Positions 24,470 through 33,664 are shown, counted from the first letter of the stretch. The stretch: DNA of 64,000 bases from Bradyrhizobium nanningense (GCF_004114535.1 NZ_LBJC01000024.1:558001-622000), one strand, 5' to 3'. The notes: generated from the letters alone by a model not told the origin. A program made the numbers and translations.

Positions 24470-25282
24470 ATGGCTCTGACGCTCGTCACCGGCGGCACAG
24501 GTCATCTTGGGCGGGATATCGTCGATCGCCTGGTCCGCGACGGACGTCGCGTCCGGGTGTTCGCGCGATCGCCGGGCTTGCGATCGGACGTCGAATGGGC
24601 CGCAGGCGATCTCGCCACAGGCGCGGGGCTGCGGGAAGCACTGCATGACGTCGATACGGTGATCAATGCGGCGACCTATTCGCCGATCGCGCGGCGCGGC
24701 GGCGTTCGTCCGGTCGATTTCTTCAGATCGCCCTCCGCCGTGGACGTCGAGGGAACGGAGCGGCTGCTGTCGCTCTGCGGGCAGGCCGACATACGCCATT
24801 TTCTGCATGTTTCGATCGTCGGACTCGAGCAGGCAACCCTGCCCTATGCGCAGGTCAAGCTCGCCGGCGAACGGCGGGTGCGTGCGTCAGCTCTGTCCTG
24901 GTCCATCGTTCGCGCGATGCCGTTCTATTATCTGCTCGACAAATTGCTCTCGAGCCTCGCCTGGCTTCCGGTATGGCCGGTCCCGACGACGCCGTTCAAT
25001 CCCGTCGATACGTCGGATGTCGCCGATCACGTTTTGACCTGCGCATTCGACGGGCAGCGTGGCGTGCGTGCGGAGATCGGCGGCCCCGAAGCTCTCGATC
25101 TCGTTGCCTTCGCCCGCCAATACCAGGATGCAAGGCGACTGCACCGGAAAATCCTGCCAATCGGCCTGTCCGAGGCGAAGGCGCGCGGCATGGGCTTCGT
25201 CGTCAGCCAAGGGGTGCGCGGACGTCTCCGCTGGACGGACTGGCTGCAGCACAACTATCCGGGAATGCGAAGCACGGCCTAA
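24470..25282 (+). CDS. NAD(P)-dependent epimerase/NmrA-like oxidoreductase
   Basis: 270 residues, beginning three bases after the thioesterase stop, with overlapping operon architecture. The Rossmann motif is LVTGGTGHLGRDIVDRL and the sequence ADIRHFLHVSIVGLEQATLPYAQVKLAGERRV resembles atypical short-chain reductases with a Y-x-x-x-K-like YAQVK. Such proteins include quinone reductase-like and NmrA-like members. It completes the four-gene TetR-controlled operon. Confidence 0.87.
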   Translation: MALTLVTGGTGHLGRDIVDRLVRDGRRVRVFARSPGLRSDVEWAAGDLATGAGLREALHDVDTVINAATYSPIARRGGVRPVDFFRSPSAVDVEGTERLLSLCGQADIRHFLHVSIVGLEQATLPYAQVKLAGERRVRASALSWSIVRAMPFYYLLDKLLSSLAWLPVWPVPTTPFNPVDTSDVADHVLTCAFDGQRGVRAEIGGPEALDLVAFARQYQDARRLHRKILPIGLSEAKARGMGFVVSQGVRGRLRWTDWLQHNYPGMRSTA

Positions 25283-25502
25283 CGCAGCTGGCGAAGTTGG
25301 CAGTTTATCTGGCCCGTGAGACGTAAGGCCGCAGCGCCCCCGCGAATGCATGCTGCATGCGGAGAGCGCTGATCTTTTGGCGGTCGTTAGAACAACTCTA
25401 AATCCAAATGGCCTCGTACCGGATTGACTTCACCATCACCTTTGCTTCCTTCAGTCCCGCTTCGCGGCTCGCGTAGCGCGCACGACAGAGGAGGAGATGT
25501 TC

Positions 25503-25781
25503 GTGAAGGTCATTCGTGTTGTTGCCATGGCACTGACGGTCGGGATGGGCATGGGGTCGGCGGCCATGGCCGACGGTTTCAAGGACTGCACAAAGCTCGA
25601 CAAGGCGTCGTGGAAGCCGGCCAGCGAAGCCGAAGCCAAGGCAAAGGCCTTGGGTTACGAGGTGCGGCGTTCCAAGATCGAAGGCTCGTGCTACGAGGTC
25701 TACGGCGTCAAGGAAGGCAAGCTTTACGAGCTGTTCTACAGCCCCGAAGATCTCAGCCTGAAGCACACGATTGCAAAGTAA
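25503..25781 (+). CDS. Small periplasmic PepSY-like protein
   Basis: 92 residues from a GTG start. An ATG six bases earlier is in frame but would sit on top of the ribosome site GAGGAGGAG; the GTG gives normal spacing. A signal peptide (VVAMALTVGMGMGSAAMA) precedes a mature domain ASEAEAKAKALGYEVRRSKIEGSCYEVYG and a final strand LYELFYSPEDLSLKHTI, the alternating helix-strand pattern of PepSY/COG5591-type proteins. It opens the redox gene set. A role in binding a membrane cytochrome partner is plausible but unproved. Confidence 0.8.
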   Translation: MKVIRVVAMALTVGMGMGSAAMADGFKDCTKLDKASWKPASEAEAKAKALGYEVRRSKIEGSCYEVYGVKEGKLYELFYSPEDLSLKHTIAK

Positions 25782-25832
25782 ATCGCCAAGTGAATGGTCA
25801 AGCAGGTCGTGACGTAGACTGCGCGAGTTGAT

Positions 25833-26459
25833 ATGCGCAAAGCAGGACTTGAGGATGGTCTTTGCTTGATTGAAGAAGCGACGCCAGAAGCGCGCGGGGC
25901 GTCCGACAGGACCCCCGCAGATCGAGCCGCTTCGCGGACGGTTGCAGTCTGGGACCTCCCGCTGCGCCTCTGGCATTGGGCTCTCGCGGCCTGCGTTCTG
26001 GCCGCGTGGTTCACGCCCACGGTCTATGATCGGCTTCACCGCATCGTCGGCTATGCGGTGCTCGGACTTCTCGCCTTCCGCCTCGTCTGGGGCTTTTGGG
26101 GAAGCCGCTATTCGCGCTTCCGCATGATCGGGGTCAGGCTTCGCGCGGCGCCAGGCTATCTCTGGAATCTGCGCCGCGGCATCACCGGCCGCTATATCGG
26201 ACTTAATCCCGCCGGCACCTTGATGCTGGTGGCGCTGCTGGTCTCGCTCGCGGTCTCGACCATCACGGGCGCGATGTCGGTGACTGTCACCTTCTTCGGC
26301 GTCTGGTGGGTCGAAGATGCCCACCGTTATTCGTCGGATGCGGTCATCGTCCTGGTCGTGCTGCACGTGCTCGGTGTGCTGCTGATGGGGATTCTCCAGC
26401 GCGAGAACCTGATCCGCGCCATGATCACCGGCCGCAAACGCATCGGCCATCATCTCTGA
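25833..26459 (+). CDS. Cytochrome b561-type membrane protein
   Basis: 208 residues. After a non-conserved N-terminus (about 35 residues) the conserved core VWDLPLRLWHWALAACVLAAW starts, as in nickel-hydrogenase-type cytochrome b. Four membrane helices are seen, with histidines at 48, 69, 164 and 178 spaced as haem ligands. It could move electrons between quinol and a periplasmic carrier. No ribosome site is clear at the ATG, and the true start may lie further in. The same-strand neighbours are a PepSY-like protein and a porin. Confidence 0.85.
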   Translation: MRKAGLEDGLCLIEEATPEARGASDRTPADRAASRTVAVWDLPLRLWHWALAACVLAAWFTPTVYDRLHRIVGYAVLGLLAFRLVWGFWGSRYSRFRMIGVRLRAAPGYLWNLRRGITGRYIGLNPAGTLMLVALLVSLAVSTITGAMSVTVTFFGVWWVEDAHRYSSDAVIVLVVLHVLGVLLMGILQRENLIRAMITGRKRIGHHL

Positions 26460-26681
26460 GCGAGCCGGCCCGGACTGACGCGGCGGAAGCACGAGCTCGT
26501 TCGGTTCTGCAGAGCTTCCAGTCGGATTGCCAAGCTCGCGTCGGACGCCAGCGCAGTTCTTTCATTATTCTAATTCTAATGTCGAGCTATTCTAACTTCG
26601 CTTTCCCACGTTCCGCTTTCCAAGGCAGGAATTTGCAGGCTTTTCCTGCGGTCGAATGTCGCAAGACCTTGGGGGGAATGC

Positions 26682-28325
26682 ATGTCATTTCACGTTCTCA
26701 CGGATCCAGTCGCGCCAGCTTTCGAAAGTCGCCGATACCGGCGCCGATCAGCCCTGCTCGCGGCAACCGCCATTTCGCTTCTGAGTTCTGGTGCGGCTTA
26801 CGCAGCCGAAGGCGGGGCCAACGATGCCCTGCTCAGGAAGCTGGAGAAGATGGAGCAGCGCATCCAGCAGCTCGAAGCCGAACTGAAGCAGAAGCAGGAT
26901 CGCCCGGCGGCCGATGCAGAGGCAAAGCGGACGGCCAAAACGGCAGCGTTGGCGAGCGCCAATGCGGCGGCGCCATCTGCCGACACAAAGAACGCAACAG
27001 CCAAGCCCGCGGATCAAAAAACCGAACCCCAATCGTCGGAGAAATCGACCAAGCCGAAGTCGAAAGACTTCATGGCCCTGCCGCCGCTGCCGGCGGCGTC
27101 GGACAAGCCGATCCTCGGACTTGCGGATTCTCCGGTCCCCGGTCTCAGCATCGGGGCATATGGCGAGATCAAGTTCGGCACCATGCAAAATCCTGCCGCG
27201 GGCGGTCAGTGGCAGAAGGGCTTTGATGCGGCCAGGTTCGTTCTGCTGCCCACCTATGCGATCACTCCGAACATCATCTTCAATGCCGAAATCGAGTTCG
27301 AGCACGCCGGCGCCGGATTCGACAACGACGACAAGCTGCACGGCACCGCCGAGATCGAGCAGGTCTGGATCGATTTCAAGATCATCGACCAATTCAACTG
27401 GCGTTCGCCGGGTGTCGATCTCGTGCCATTTGGCTACATCAATCAGCATCACGAGCCCACGCAATTCTACAGCGTGAATCGGCCCGAGCTCTACAACGGC
27501 ATCATCCCGTCGACCTGGAAGGTCCCGTCCACAAGCGTCTACGGGACGATCACCGAAGACCTCAAATACCAGGTCATGGTCAGCGCCAGTAACGAGGATT
27601 TCGGCGATTCCTTCGACAACCGCACCGATGCAAAGACCGTCCCGCTTCCCGGCACGGCGTATATTGCGGGCATTGACGGTGTGAACGCGCTCGGATTCTC
27701 GAGGCCCCCGCTCGGCGATTTCCAGCAACTCAACAACGCCACGGCCATGTCGGGCCGGCTCGACTTCACACCGACGTTCTGGGCCGGCTTCGCCGGAAGC
27801 ATCAGCGCCTACTACTCGCCGAATACGACGCCGCGCGGCGCACATGATGATTTCGGCAACTTCCTCGGCAGGTCCAGCCTTGCAATGTTTGACGCCGAAT
27901 TCCGCTACAGGGTGCCTGATACGGGCCTCGAGCTTCGCGGCGAATATGTCCGCGCCGAGTTCGGGCACCCGGAAAATCTGCGCGCCAATAACGACACCGA
28001 TCCGACCAACAATGTCGGCAAGTCGATGTACGGTTATTCGGGCGAGATTGCCTACCACGTGCCGCTCGGCACGATTCTCAACAGCGAGTGGGAGGCTGTC
28101 CCGTTCTACCGCTACACCTACATGAACTTGCAGACGGGCGGCGTCGCCGGCACAGATGCCAATCTGCCGACGGGTCAAGGGCAGCGGCAGTATCACACGG
28201 CCGGTTTTGCCGTGTTTCCATCGCCCAAGGTTGTGCTGAAGGCGACTTATCAGCGTGTGATCGACAAGAGCGCTACCGGCGCGCTTTCGGATTCGTTTCT
28301 CGGTGGCGTCGGGTTCTTCTTCTGA
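26682..28325 (+). CDS. Outer-membrane porin with N-terminal coiled coil
   Basis: 547 residues. A signal peptide ends near SSGAAYAAEG, followed by a heptad-rich helix (LLRKLEKMEQRIQQLEAELKQ), a Lys/Ala/Thr-rich linker to about residue 125 and a beta-strand-rich barrel domain with many aromatic-alternating strands. The chain ends in FLGGVGFFF, with the C-terminal phenylalanine of BAM substrates. The coiled coil resembles the trimerising or peptidoglycan-binding segments of OprO/P-type porins. The solute is unknown. The GTG/ATG choice is fixed by ATG 26682. Confidence 0.87.
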   Translation: MSFHVLTDPVAPAFESRRYRRRSALLAATAISLLSSGAAYAAEGGANDALLRKLEKMEQRIQQLEAELKQKQDRPAADAEAKRTAKTAALASANAAAPSADTKNATAKPADQKTEPQSSEKSTKPKSKDFMALPPLPAASDKPILGLADSPVPGLSIGAYGEIKFGTMQNPAAGGQWQKGFDAARFVLLPTYAITPNIIFNAEIEFEHAGAGFDNDDKLHGTAEIEQVWIDFKIIDQFNWRSPGVDLVPFGYINQHHEPTQFYSVNRPELYNGIIPSTWKVPSTSVYGTITEDLKYQVMVSASNEDFGDSFDNRTDAKTVPLPGTAYIAGIDGVNALGFSRPPLGDFQQLNNATAMSGRLDFTPTFWAGFAGSISAYYSPNTTPRGAHDDFGNFLGRSSLAMFDAEFRYRVPDTGLELRGEYVRAEFGHPENLRANNDTDPTNNVGKSMYGYSGEIAYHVPLGTILNSEWEAVPFYRYTYMNLQTGGVAGTDANLPTGQGQRQYHTAGFAVFPSPKVVLKATYQRVIDKSATGALSDSFLGGVGFFF

Positions 28326-28376
28326 TTTGGACAGGGTCGTTATCTTGCAGGATCTGATGACAGGACAACGAGCGGG

Positions 28377-28853
28377 ATGACTATGAGCTGGGTTCGATAC
28401 ACGGTACCGGCTGCGGCGATCTTGTCTGCCGCGTCTCCCGCTTATGCCGTTCGGTATCTGTCGATCGAGGAGGCGCAGAAGGAAGCATTTCCGTCCGCGA
28501 CACATTTCTCCGAAGTTCAGACGGGCCGGGTCTGGAAAGCTGAAGCCGCCGGCAAGGTGGTCGGCTTCTTCGTGTTCGACCGGGTCGTCGGCAAGCACCT
28601 TTTCATCGATTATGCCGTGGCGCTGACCCCGGCGGGGGCGGTCCACAAGGTCGAGATCCTCGAATACCGGGAATCCTATGGTGGCGAGATCAGGAGCTCG
28701 AGCTGGCTCGCCCAGTTTGCCGGCAAGACCAGCAGCAGCGCGCTCAAGATCAATGGCGACATCAGGAACATCGCCGGTGCGACCCTGTCGTCTACCCACG
28801 TCACCGAAGGCGTGAAACGAATATTGGCGGCCTATGGCAATCGCCTCCGATAG
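28377..28853 (+). CDS. Periplasmic FMN-binding domain protein
   Basis: 158 residues: signal peptide ending near AASPAYA, then one FMN-binding domain of the NqrC/RnfG type. The predicted flavin-attachment sequence is GDIRNIAGATLSSTHVT, where the GAT threonine (Thr in IAGAT) would carry FMN linked by phosphoester. The 20-bp overlap with the apbE start suggests translational coupling of substrate and modifying enzyme. Length is short compared with RnfG, so it is likely a soluble carrier rather than a Rnf subunit; no other Rnf or Nqr gene is present. Confidence 0.87.
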   Translation: MTMSWVRYTVPAAAILSAASPAYAVRYLSIEEAQKEAFPSATHFSEVQTGRVWKAEAAGKVVGFFVFDRVVGKHLFIDYAVALTPAGAVHKVEILEYRESYGGEIRSSSWLAQFAGKTSSSALKINGDIRNIAGATLSSTHVTEGVKRILAAYGNRLR

Positions 28854-29742
28854 CATCCGTCGCGCACGGCCGCTGCTCGGTACCTTCGTGGAGATCGAGA
28901 TTGCGGGCGCCTGCAGATCCGACATGGATGGCGCCATCGATGCCGCATTCGATGCCATGGCGCAGGTGCATCGGCTGATGAGCTTTCATGAGCCGGATAG
29001 CGACGTCAGCCGGCTCAACCGCGAAGCCGGCCTTCACCCCCTGGCCGTTCATGCGTGGACGTTCGAGGTGCTCGACACTGCCATCGAATTGCATCGTCGC
29101 TCCAGCGGGCTGTTTGATGTCACGATCGCGCCGGCGCTGCAGACGTTGGGCTTGTTGCCGCGCCTGAAGGATAGGCCGGTGCCGGCGCCGATTGCCGCCT
29201 CCGCCGACGCGATTGAGCTGCTTCCGGACCATAAGGTCCGCTTTCGATCGACCGATGTGATGATTGACCTTGGCGGCATAGCGAAGGGCTTCGCCGTCGA
29301 CCGCGCAGTTGCCGCGCTGCGCGATTTTGGTGTTCCCGGCGGCATGGTGAATGCTGGCGGCGACCTCCGCGCTTTCGGCGTTGAACCGCGCGCGGTTCAC
29401 ATCCGCGATCCCCGCGACCCCGGCCGATCGGTTTGCCGCATCGATGTCGCCGACGAAGCGCTGGCTTCAACGGCGCGCCGCGTCGAGCTGTTCGAGAGCC
29501 GTGAGCCTGGTGGTTCGGCGGTGATTGATCCCGGAACCCAGAGGCCGGCCAGCCGGCTCGACGGTGTCACGATTCGCGCACCATCCTGCATGATCGCCGA
29601 CGGCTTGACCAAGGTCGCGATGATCTCCGGCACCGATGCGGGCCAGCTGCTCGAATTTTATCGCGCCGGCGCCTTGTTGTTCTCCGATGGCGACGTTCAG
29701 ATCACCTCCGACTGGTACCACCGGGTGCACCTTGCGGGTTAG
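28834..29742 (+). CDS. apbE: FAD:protein FMN transferase (ApbE)
   Basis: 302 residues. Key motifs: LLGTFVEIEI near the start, IDLGGIAKGFAVDRAV (FAD-binding), VNAGGDLRAFG and IRAPSCMIADGLTK with the metal-site Asp and Thr. The enzyme transfers FMN from FAD to Thr/Ser in FMN-binding domains. No signal peptide is evident, so it is either cytoplasmic or exported another way. It overlaps the FMN-binding gene by 20 bp, and its last codons overlap the start of the next membrane protein. Confidence 0.93.
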   Translation: MAIASDSIRRARPLLGTFVEIEIAGACRSDMDGAIDAAFDAMAQVHRLMSFHEPDSDVSRLNREAGLHPLAVHAWTFEVLDTAIELHRRSSGLFDVTIAPALQTLGLLPRLKDRPVPAPIAASADAIELLPDHKVRFRSTDVMIDLGGIAKGFAVDRAVAALRDFGVPGGMVNAGGDLRAFGVEPRAVHIRDPRDPGRSVCRIDVADEALASTARRVELFESREPGGSAVIDPGTQRPASRLDGVTIRAPSCMIADGLTKVAMISGTDAGQLLEFYRAGALLFSDGDVQITSDWYHRVHLAG

Positions 29743-30151
29743 AACATCGTTTCGTTATTCGCTCTATGCGGCGTTCGCGACGCTGCTTCTGACCGGTGCC
29801 GGTTGGCTCGTGGCCGACTGGCAGAAGGACGTCGCCGGCGACGAAATCTGGCAGCAGATCGCCGCCAACATGCTGATGGTCCATGGCGGGATGGCGATGC
29901 TGGCGCTCTTGCTGCTAGGGGCGCTTGTTCCCCTGCACGCGCAGCGATCCTGGCGCAGCGGCAAGAATCTCGTTTCCGGGTCCGTCATGGCGGCGTCCAA
30001 TGCCGTGCTGATCGCGACCGCATTCGGGCTCTATTACCTGGGATCGGAAGCGGTACGGCCCTTCATGAGCTGGATCCATCTGGGCACCGGTTTCTCCCTG
30101 GCCCTGCTGCTCCCGCTTCATATCTGGCTGGGTCGACGGGCGCGTCGATAG
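29732..30151 (+). CDS. Small tetra-histidine membrane protein (DUF4405/cytochrome b-like)
   Basis: About 139 residues with four membrane helices. Histidines fall at 51 and 69 in helix 2 and at 116 and 130 in helix 4 (numbering from the TTG at 29732). Pairing 51-130 and 69-116 across the two antiparallel helices would bind two haems, as in DUF4405/cytochrome b-type proteins. The start is uncertain: TTG at 29732 overlaps the apbE end; an ATG at 29687 would add 15 residues. It ends the redox gene set and could pass electrons between the membrane and the flavoprotein. Confidence 0.72.
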   Translation: MRVRTSFRYSLYAAFATLLLTGAGWLVADWQKDVAGDEIWQQIAANMLMVHGGMAMLALLLLGALVPLHAQRSWRSGKNLVSGSVMAASNAVLIATAFGLYYLGSEAVRPFMSWIHLGTGFSLALLLPLHIWLGRRARR

Positions 30152-30164
30152 CGTCCCGGCCGTG

Positions 30165-30842
30165 CTACTGCAACGGCGGATCGCCCGAGGTGCGCTTCTT
30201 GGCGAGGTCCATCTCGGTGACGGCGATCAGGATCTCGGCGCGGGTCTTCAGGTCGGGCGCCTCCAGCATGGCCTGCTTCTCGGCGGGGCCATAGGGCGAC
30301 ATCATCGCCAGCGCATTGACGAGCGCTTCGTTGGGCGCGCTTTCGACGCCTTCCCAGTCGACCTTGAGATTGTTGGCCTTCAAGAAGTCCGCCAGCACGG
30401 CCAGCAGCGCTTCGCGGTCGACCTCGTCCTCGCCCATGCGCGCGGTGAAGTCGTCGACGAAGGCGAAGAAATCCACCTTGCACTGCCGATAGGCGGTGAG
30501 CACTTCGAGCTCCTCGACCACCTTGAAGCGCGAGACGCCGGTGAGCTCGAGGATGTAGCGGCCGTCGCCGGATTCGGCGAGCTGGGTGATGCGGCCGACG
30601 CAGCCGACCCGGAACAGCGTCGGCTTGTCGGAATCCTTCGGCGAATGCGCGACGTCAGGTTGGATCATGCCGATCAGGCGATGGCCGTCGCGAAAACTGT
30701 CGTCGACCATCGCAAGGTAGCGCGGCTCGAAGATGTTGAGCGGCATCTGGCCGCGGGGCAGCAGCAGCGCGCCCGGCAGCGGAAACACCGGAATGATCTC
30801 CGGGAGGTCGGCGGGCCCGCGATATTCGATATTGATCGGCAT
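30165..30842 (-). CDS. LON substrate-binding domain protein
   Basis: 225 residues consisting of the Lon N-terminal domain alone. Signatures are IPVFPLPGALLLPRGQMPLNIFEPRYLAMVDD near the start, then RVGCVGRITQLAESGDGRYILELTGVSRFKV. No AAA or protease domain follows. Such stand-alone LAN domains occur widely in alphaproteobacteria beside thioredoxin-TPR genes; a substrate adaptor or chaperone role has been suggested but not shown. It is separated from the upstream thioredoxin gene by about 106 bp on the same strand and is convergent with the redox operon. Confidence 0.92.
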   Translation of the reverse strand: MPINIEYRGPADLPEIIPVFPLPGALLLPRGQMPLNIFEPRYLAMVDDSFRDGHRLIGMIQPDVAHSPKDSDKPTLFRVGCVGRITQLAESGDGRYILELTGVSRFKVVEELEVLTAYRQCKVDFFAFVDDFTARMGEDEVDREALLAVLADFLKANNLKVDWEGVESAPNEALVNALAMMSPYGPAEKQAMLEAPDLKTRAEILIAVTEMDLAKKRTSGDPPLQ

Positions 30843-30948
30843 CTGCCCGGTCCCCCTGGCCTTGCTAGTGCATGATCCGGATCCCGAGGACCGCGTCAGC
30901 GCAAAGTGTGCAGCGGTTTTCCGAACAGATCATGCTCAAAAAGGCGCC

Positions 30949-31872
30949 TTACGAAAACAGGATCGTCGACAAACGCTTGCGTCCCTCGACGGTTGCATCA
31001 TCCGTGCCGCCCCAGGCCTCGAAGAACTGCACGAGCTGCTTGCGGGCACCGTCATCGTTCCACTTGCGGTCGCGCTTGACGATCTCGAGCAGCTGCGCGG
31101 TGGCCGCGGTGCGGTCGCCTTGCGCGTTGAGCGCGGTCGCGAGGTCGAATCGGGCCTGATGATCAAGCGGGTTTGCGGCGACTTTCTGTTCCAGCTCCGC
31201 GACCGGCCCGAGCGATTGGGCCTGCTCGGCGAGATCGATCGTCGTCTGCACGGCCTTCACGGCGGGGTCGTTGCGCTTGGATTCCGGCACCATGGCCAGC
31301 GTCTGCTTGGCCTGCTCCATCGCGCCGGAGACGGCGTAGCATTTTGCCAGCCCGGCAAGCGCCGCGATGTTGGTCGAATCGTGCTGGAGCACCTCCGCAT
31401 AGATCTGCGCGGCGGCTGCGGTGTCGCCCTCGGCGAGCACGGCTTCGGCCTCTTGCAGGATTTCAGCGATATTCGGCTCACCCGGCGCGGTCATGCCCTT
31501 GGTCAGCTTTTCGATGAAGGCGTTGAGCTGGCTCTCCGGCACTGCGCCCATGAAGCCGTCCGCCGGCTGGCCGTTGACGAAGGCGATCACGGCCGGGATC
31601 GACTGGATGCCCATCTGACCCGGGATCGCCGGGTGCTGGTCGATGTTCATCTTGACCAGCTTGACCTTGCCCTTGGCGGCCTTGACCGCCTTTTCCAGCA
31701 CGGGGGTGAGTTGCTTGCAGGGGCCGCACCACTCCGCCCAGAAATCGATCAGCACCGGCTGGCGCTTCGATTCCTCGATGACGTCCTTCACGAAGGTCTG
31801 GGTGGTGGTGTCCTTGATCAGATCGGCGGCGGCCGGGTTTGCGGCTCCGTTACCCTGGTCGATGATCGTCAC
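30949..31872 (-). CDS. cnoX: Thioredoxin-TPR co-chaperone (CnoX/YbbN type)
   Basis: 307 residues: an N-terminal thioredoxin fold with an intact active site WCGPCK (Cys49/Cys52) and a C-terminal tetratricopeptide region with helix pairs beginning ILQEAEAVLAEGD. This is the CnoX/YbbN architecture. In E. coli the CXXC is lost but in alphaproteobacteria it is kept, giving both holdase and redox activity. It works in the cytoplasm with GroEL. It sits upstream of the LON-domain gene, a pairing common in related genomes. Confidence 0.9.
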   Translation of the reverse strand: MTIIDQGNGAANPAAADLIKDTTTQTFVKDVIEESKRQPVLIDFWAEWCGPCKQLTPVLEKAVKAAKGKVKLVKMNIDQHPAIPGQMGIQSIPAVIAFVNGQPADGFMGAVPESQLNAFIEKLTKGMTAPGEPNIAEILQEAEAVLAEGDTAAAAQIYAEVLQHDSTNIAALAGLAKCYAVSGAMEQAKQTLAMVPESKRNDPAVKAVQTTIDLAEQAQSLGPVAELEQKVAANPLDHQARFDLATALNAQGDRTAATAQLLEIVKRDRKWNDDGARKQLVQFFEAWGGTDDATVEGRKRLSTILFS

Positions 31873-32145
31873 GGGATCCCCTCGTCTGATGTCCGGAATG
31901 GCGAGTCTTTAGCATGCTGCCACTCCATATGCTTGCTGTCGGCTCCTAAATTGGGCCGAATGGGCCGAATTTCAATCCACCGAGGCCGATTCGGCGGTTC
32001 CGGGGCTTTTTCGGTCGATTCGACCGGCTTTGGGCTCCTATCGGGTCAGAAGATGCGCATCTAGGCCGCCGGTAGCTGTTGCATTCCCCTCCCGCTTTTG
32101 GCATACGACAGCCGTTGCCGGCGCGTCATGCGACCGACATAGGAT

Positions 32146-32220
<75 letters not shown>

Positions 32221-32296
32221 ATTTTCTCCAAAGCATCCAGCTGATCCGGACGGGAACGTGGTTTTCCACGCCGTTGGCGGCTGTGTCGGGTCCGTC

Positions 32297-33283
32297 ATGA
32301 CAATTCTGGTCACCGGCAGCGCGGGTCACCTCGGGGAAGCGATTCTGCGGATGCTCCGGGCGCGCGGTTCGCCCGTGCACGGGATCGATCTGAAGCCATC
32401 GCCCTTCACCGATGCCGTCGGCTCGATCGTCGATCCCGACTTCGTTCGGCGCCAGATGGACGGCGTCAGCGCCGTGATCCACACAGCGACGCTGCACAAG
32501 CCGCATGTGGCGACCCACGGCAAACAGGACTTCATCGACACCAATGTCACCGGCACGCTCAATCTGCTCGAGGCGGCTGCGGCGGCCGGCGTGAGGAGCT
32601 TCGTCTTCACCAGCACCACCAGCGCGTTCGGCTCGCAGCTTCGGCCCGAGGCCGGACAGGCGGCGGTCTGGGTCACTGAGAATCTGACGGCCGTTCCGAA
32701 AAATATCTACGGCACGACCAAGCTGATGGCGGAGACCCTGTGCGAGCTGTTCTTTCGCGAGCGCGGCCTGCCGGTCGTGGTGTTGCGGACCTCGCGCTTC
32801 TTTCCGGAGGACGACGATGATCCCGTGATGCGGTCGGCGTATGCGCTGGACAACGCGCAGGCCAACGAGCTGCTCTATCGCAGGCTGGATATCGCCGACG
32901 CGGTGAGCGCCCACCTGCTCGCCGCCGAGCGTGCTCCGAAGATCGGATTTGGCCGCTACATCGTCTCGGCCACCAGCCCGTTCGAGCCGCGTCATCTCGT
33001 CGCGCTGGCGCGCGATGCGGCCGGTGTCGTGCGCGAGCTCTATCCGGAATGCGCAGAGCTCTACGCGGCGCGGGGCTGGCAGCTCTTCGCGGAGATCGAC
33101 CGCGTCTATGTCAACGAGCGCGCGCGGCGCGAGCTGGGCTGGCGGCCCGGATTCGACTTCGCGCATGTGCTGAACAGCCTACGTGAGGGCGCTGATTTTC
33201 GCAGCACGCTGGCGCGCGAAATCGGGTCCAAGGGCTATCATGACACGGTGTTCGACGACGGGCCCTATCCGGTCGCCTTTTAA
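32297..33283 (+). CDS. NAD-dependent epimerase/dehydratase (extended SDR)
   Basis: 328 residues from the ATG at 32297. The Rossmann signature is LVTGSAGHLGEAILRML, with GTLNLLEAAAAAGVRSFVFTSTTSAFG and the catalytic Tyr-x-x-x-Lys in YGTTKLMAET. Similar proteins act on nucleotide sugars or related substrates; the residue at the catalytic Thr/Ser site (TSTTSAFG) is normal. It lies just downstream of the tRNA gene, which may limit read-through. No sugar-biosynthesis neighbour is seen, so the substrate is unknown. Confidence 0.9.
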   Translation: MTILVTGSAGHLGEAILRMLRARGSPVHGIDLKPSPFTDAVGSIVDPDFVRRQMDGVSAVIHTATLHKPHVATHGKQDFIDTNVTGTLNLLEAAAAAGVRSFVFTSTTSAFGSQLRPEAGQAAVWVTENLTAVPKNIYGTTKLMAETLCELFFRERGLPVVVLRTSRFFPEDDDDPVMRSAYALDNAQANELLYRRLDIADAVSAHLLAAERAPKIGFGRYIVSATSPFEPRHLVALARDAAGVVRELYPECAELYAARGWQLFAEIDRVYVNERARRELGWRPGFDFAHVLNSLREGADFRSTLAREIGSKGYHDTVFDDGPYPVAF

Positions 33284-33664
33284 TCGCCGCCTTTGCTGTT
33301 TTGCTCGATGCGCCAAATGCCTGGCCGGTGTCACCGGGAGCAGTGCGACTTGCGCGGATCTACTGTGCATGGGGTTGTTTTCGCGTTTTTTGTTTTGCCG
33401 GCCTTCCGCGTTGCCCGCAAATGAGGCGCGCGCCGTTTGATTCCGCATTGCAGCGAGAGCGTTGTCGCCGCTGCGTTTGTCCTCGTTGACATTCCGTCTC
33501 AATTTTTTCGCGGCGCAACTGCGCTGCGTGCGCCGCGCTTCTCACCGCTGGCAGATGTGCTAACCTTTTCGCGTCTGTCGTCCCGACGGACCCGAAACTT
33601 CGCCTCTCGACTAGCAAAATATAATAATGCGCAGCCCTGGCGGCTGCCTTAGGGGAGTGACGCG
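33284..33664. other. Intergenic region upstream of the PQQ-type dehydrogenase
   Basis: 381 bases with no credible gene and lower GC than its surroundings, including T-rich stretches near 33375-33400 and 33500-33510. It probably contains the promoter of the downstream dehydrogenase, but no clean -35/-10 pair was found. Confidence 0.4.

Noticed and set aside
25824..25837. FixK/FNR-like box TTGATATGCGCAAA near the cytochrome b start
   Set aside because: One half-site is poor (GCAAA for ATCAA) and the site overlaps the start codon.
26748..28958. A 736-residue minus-strand frame opposite the porin and FMN-binding genes
   Set aside because: It has no recognisable domain and mirrors the codon pattern of the plus-strand genes, which have signal peptides and family motifs.
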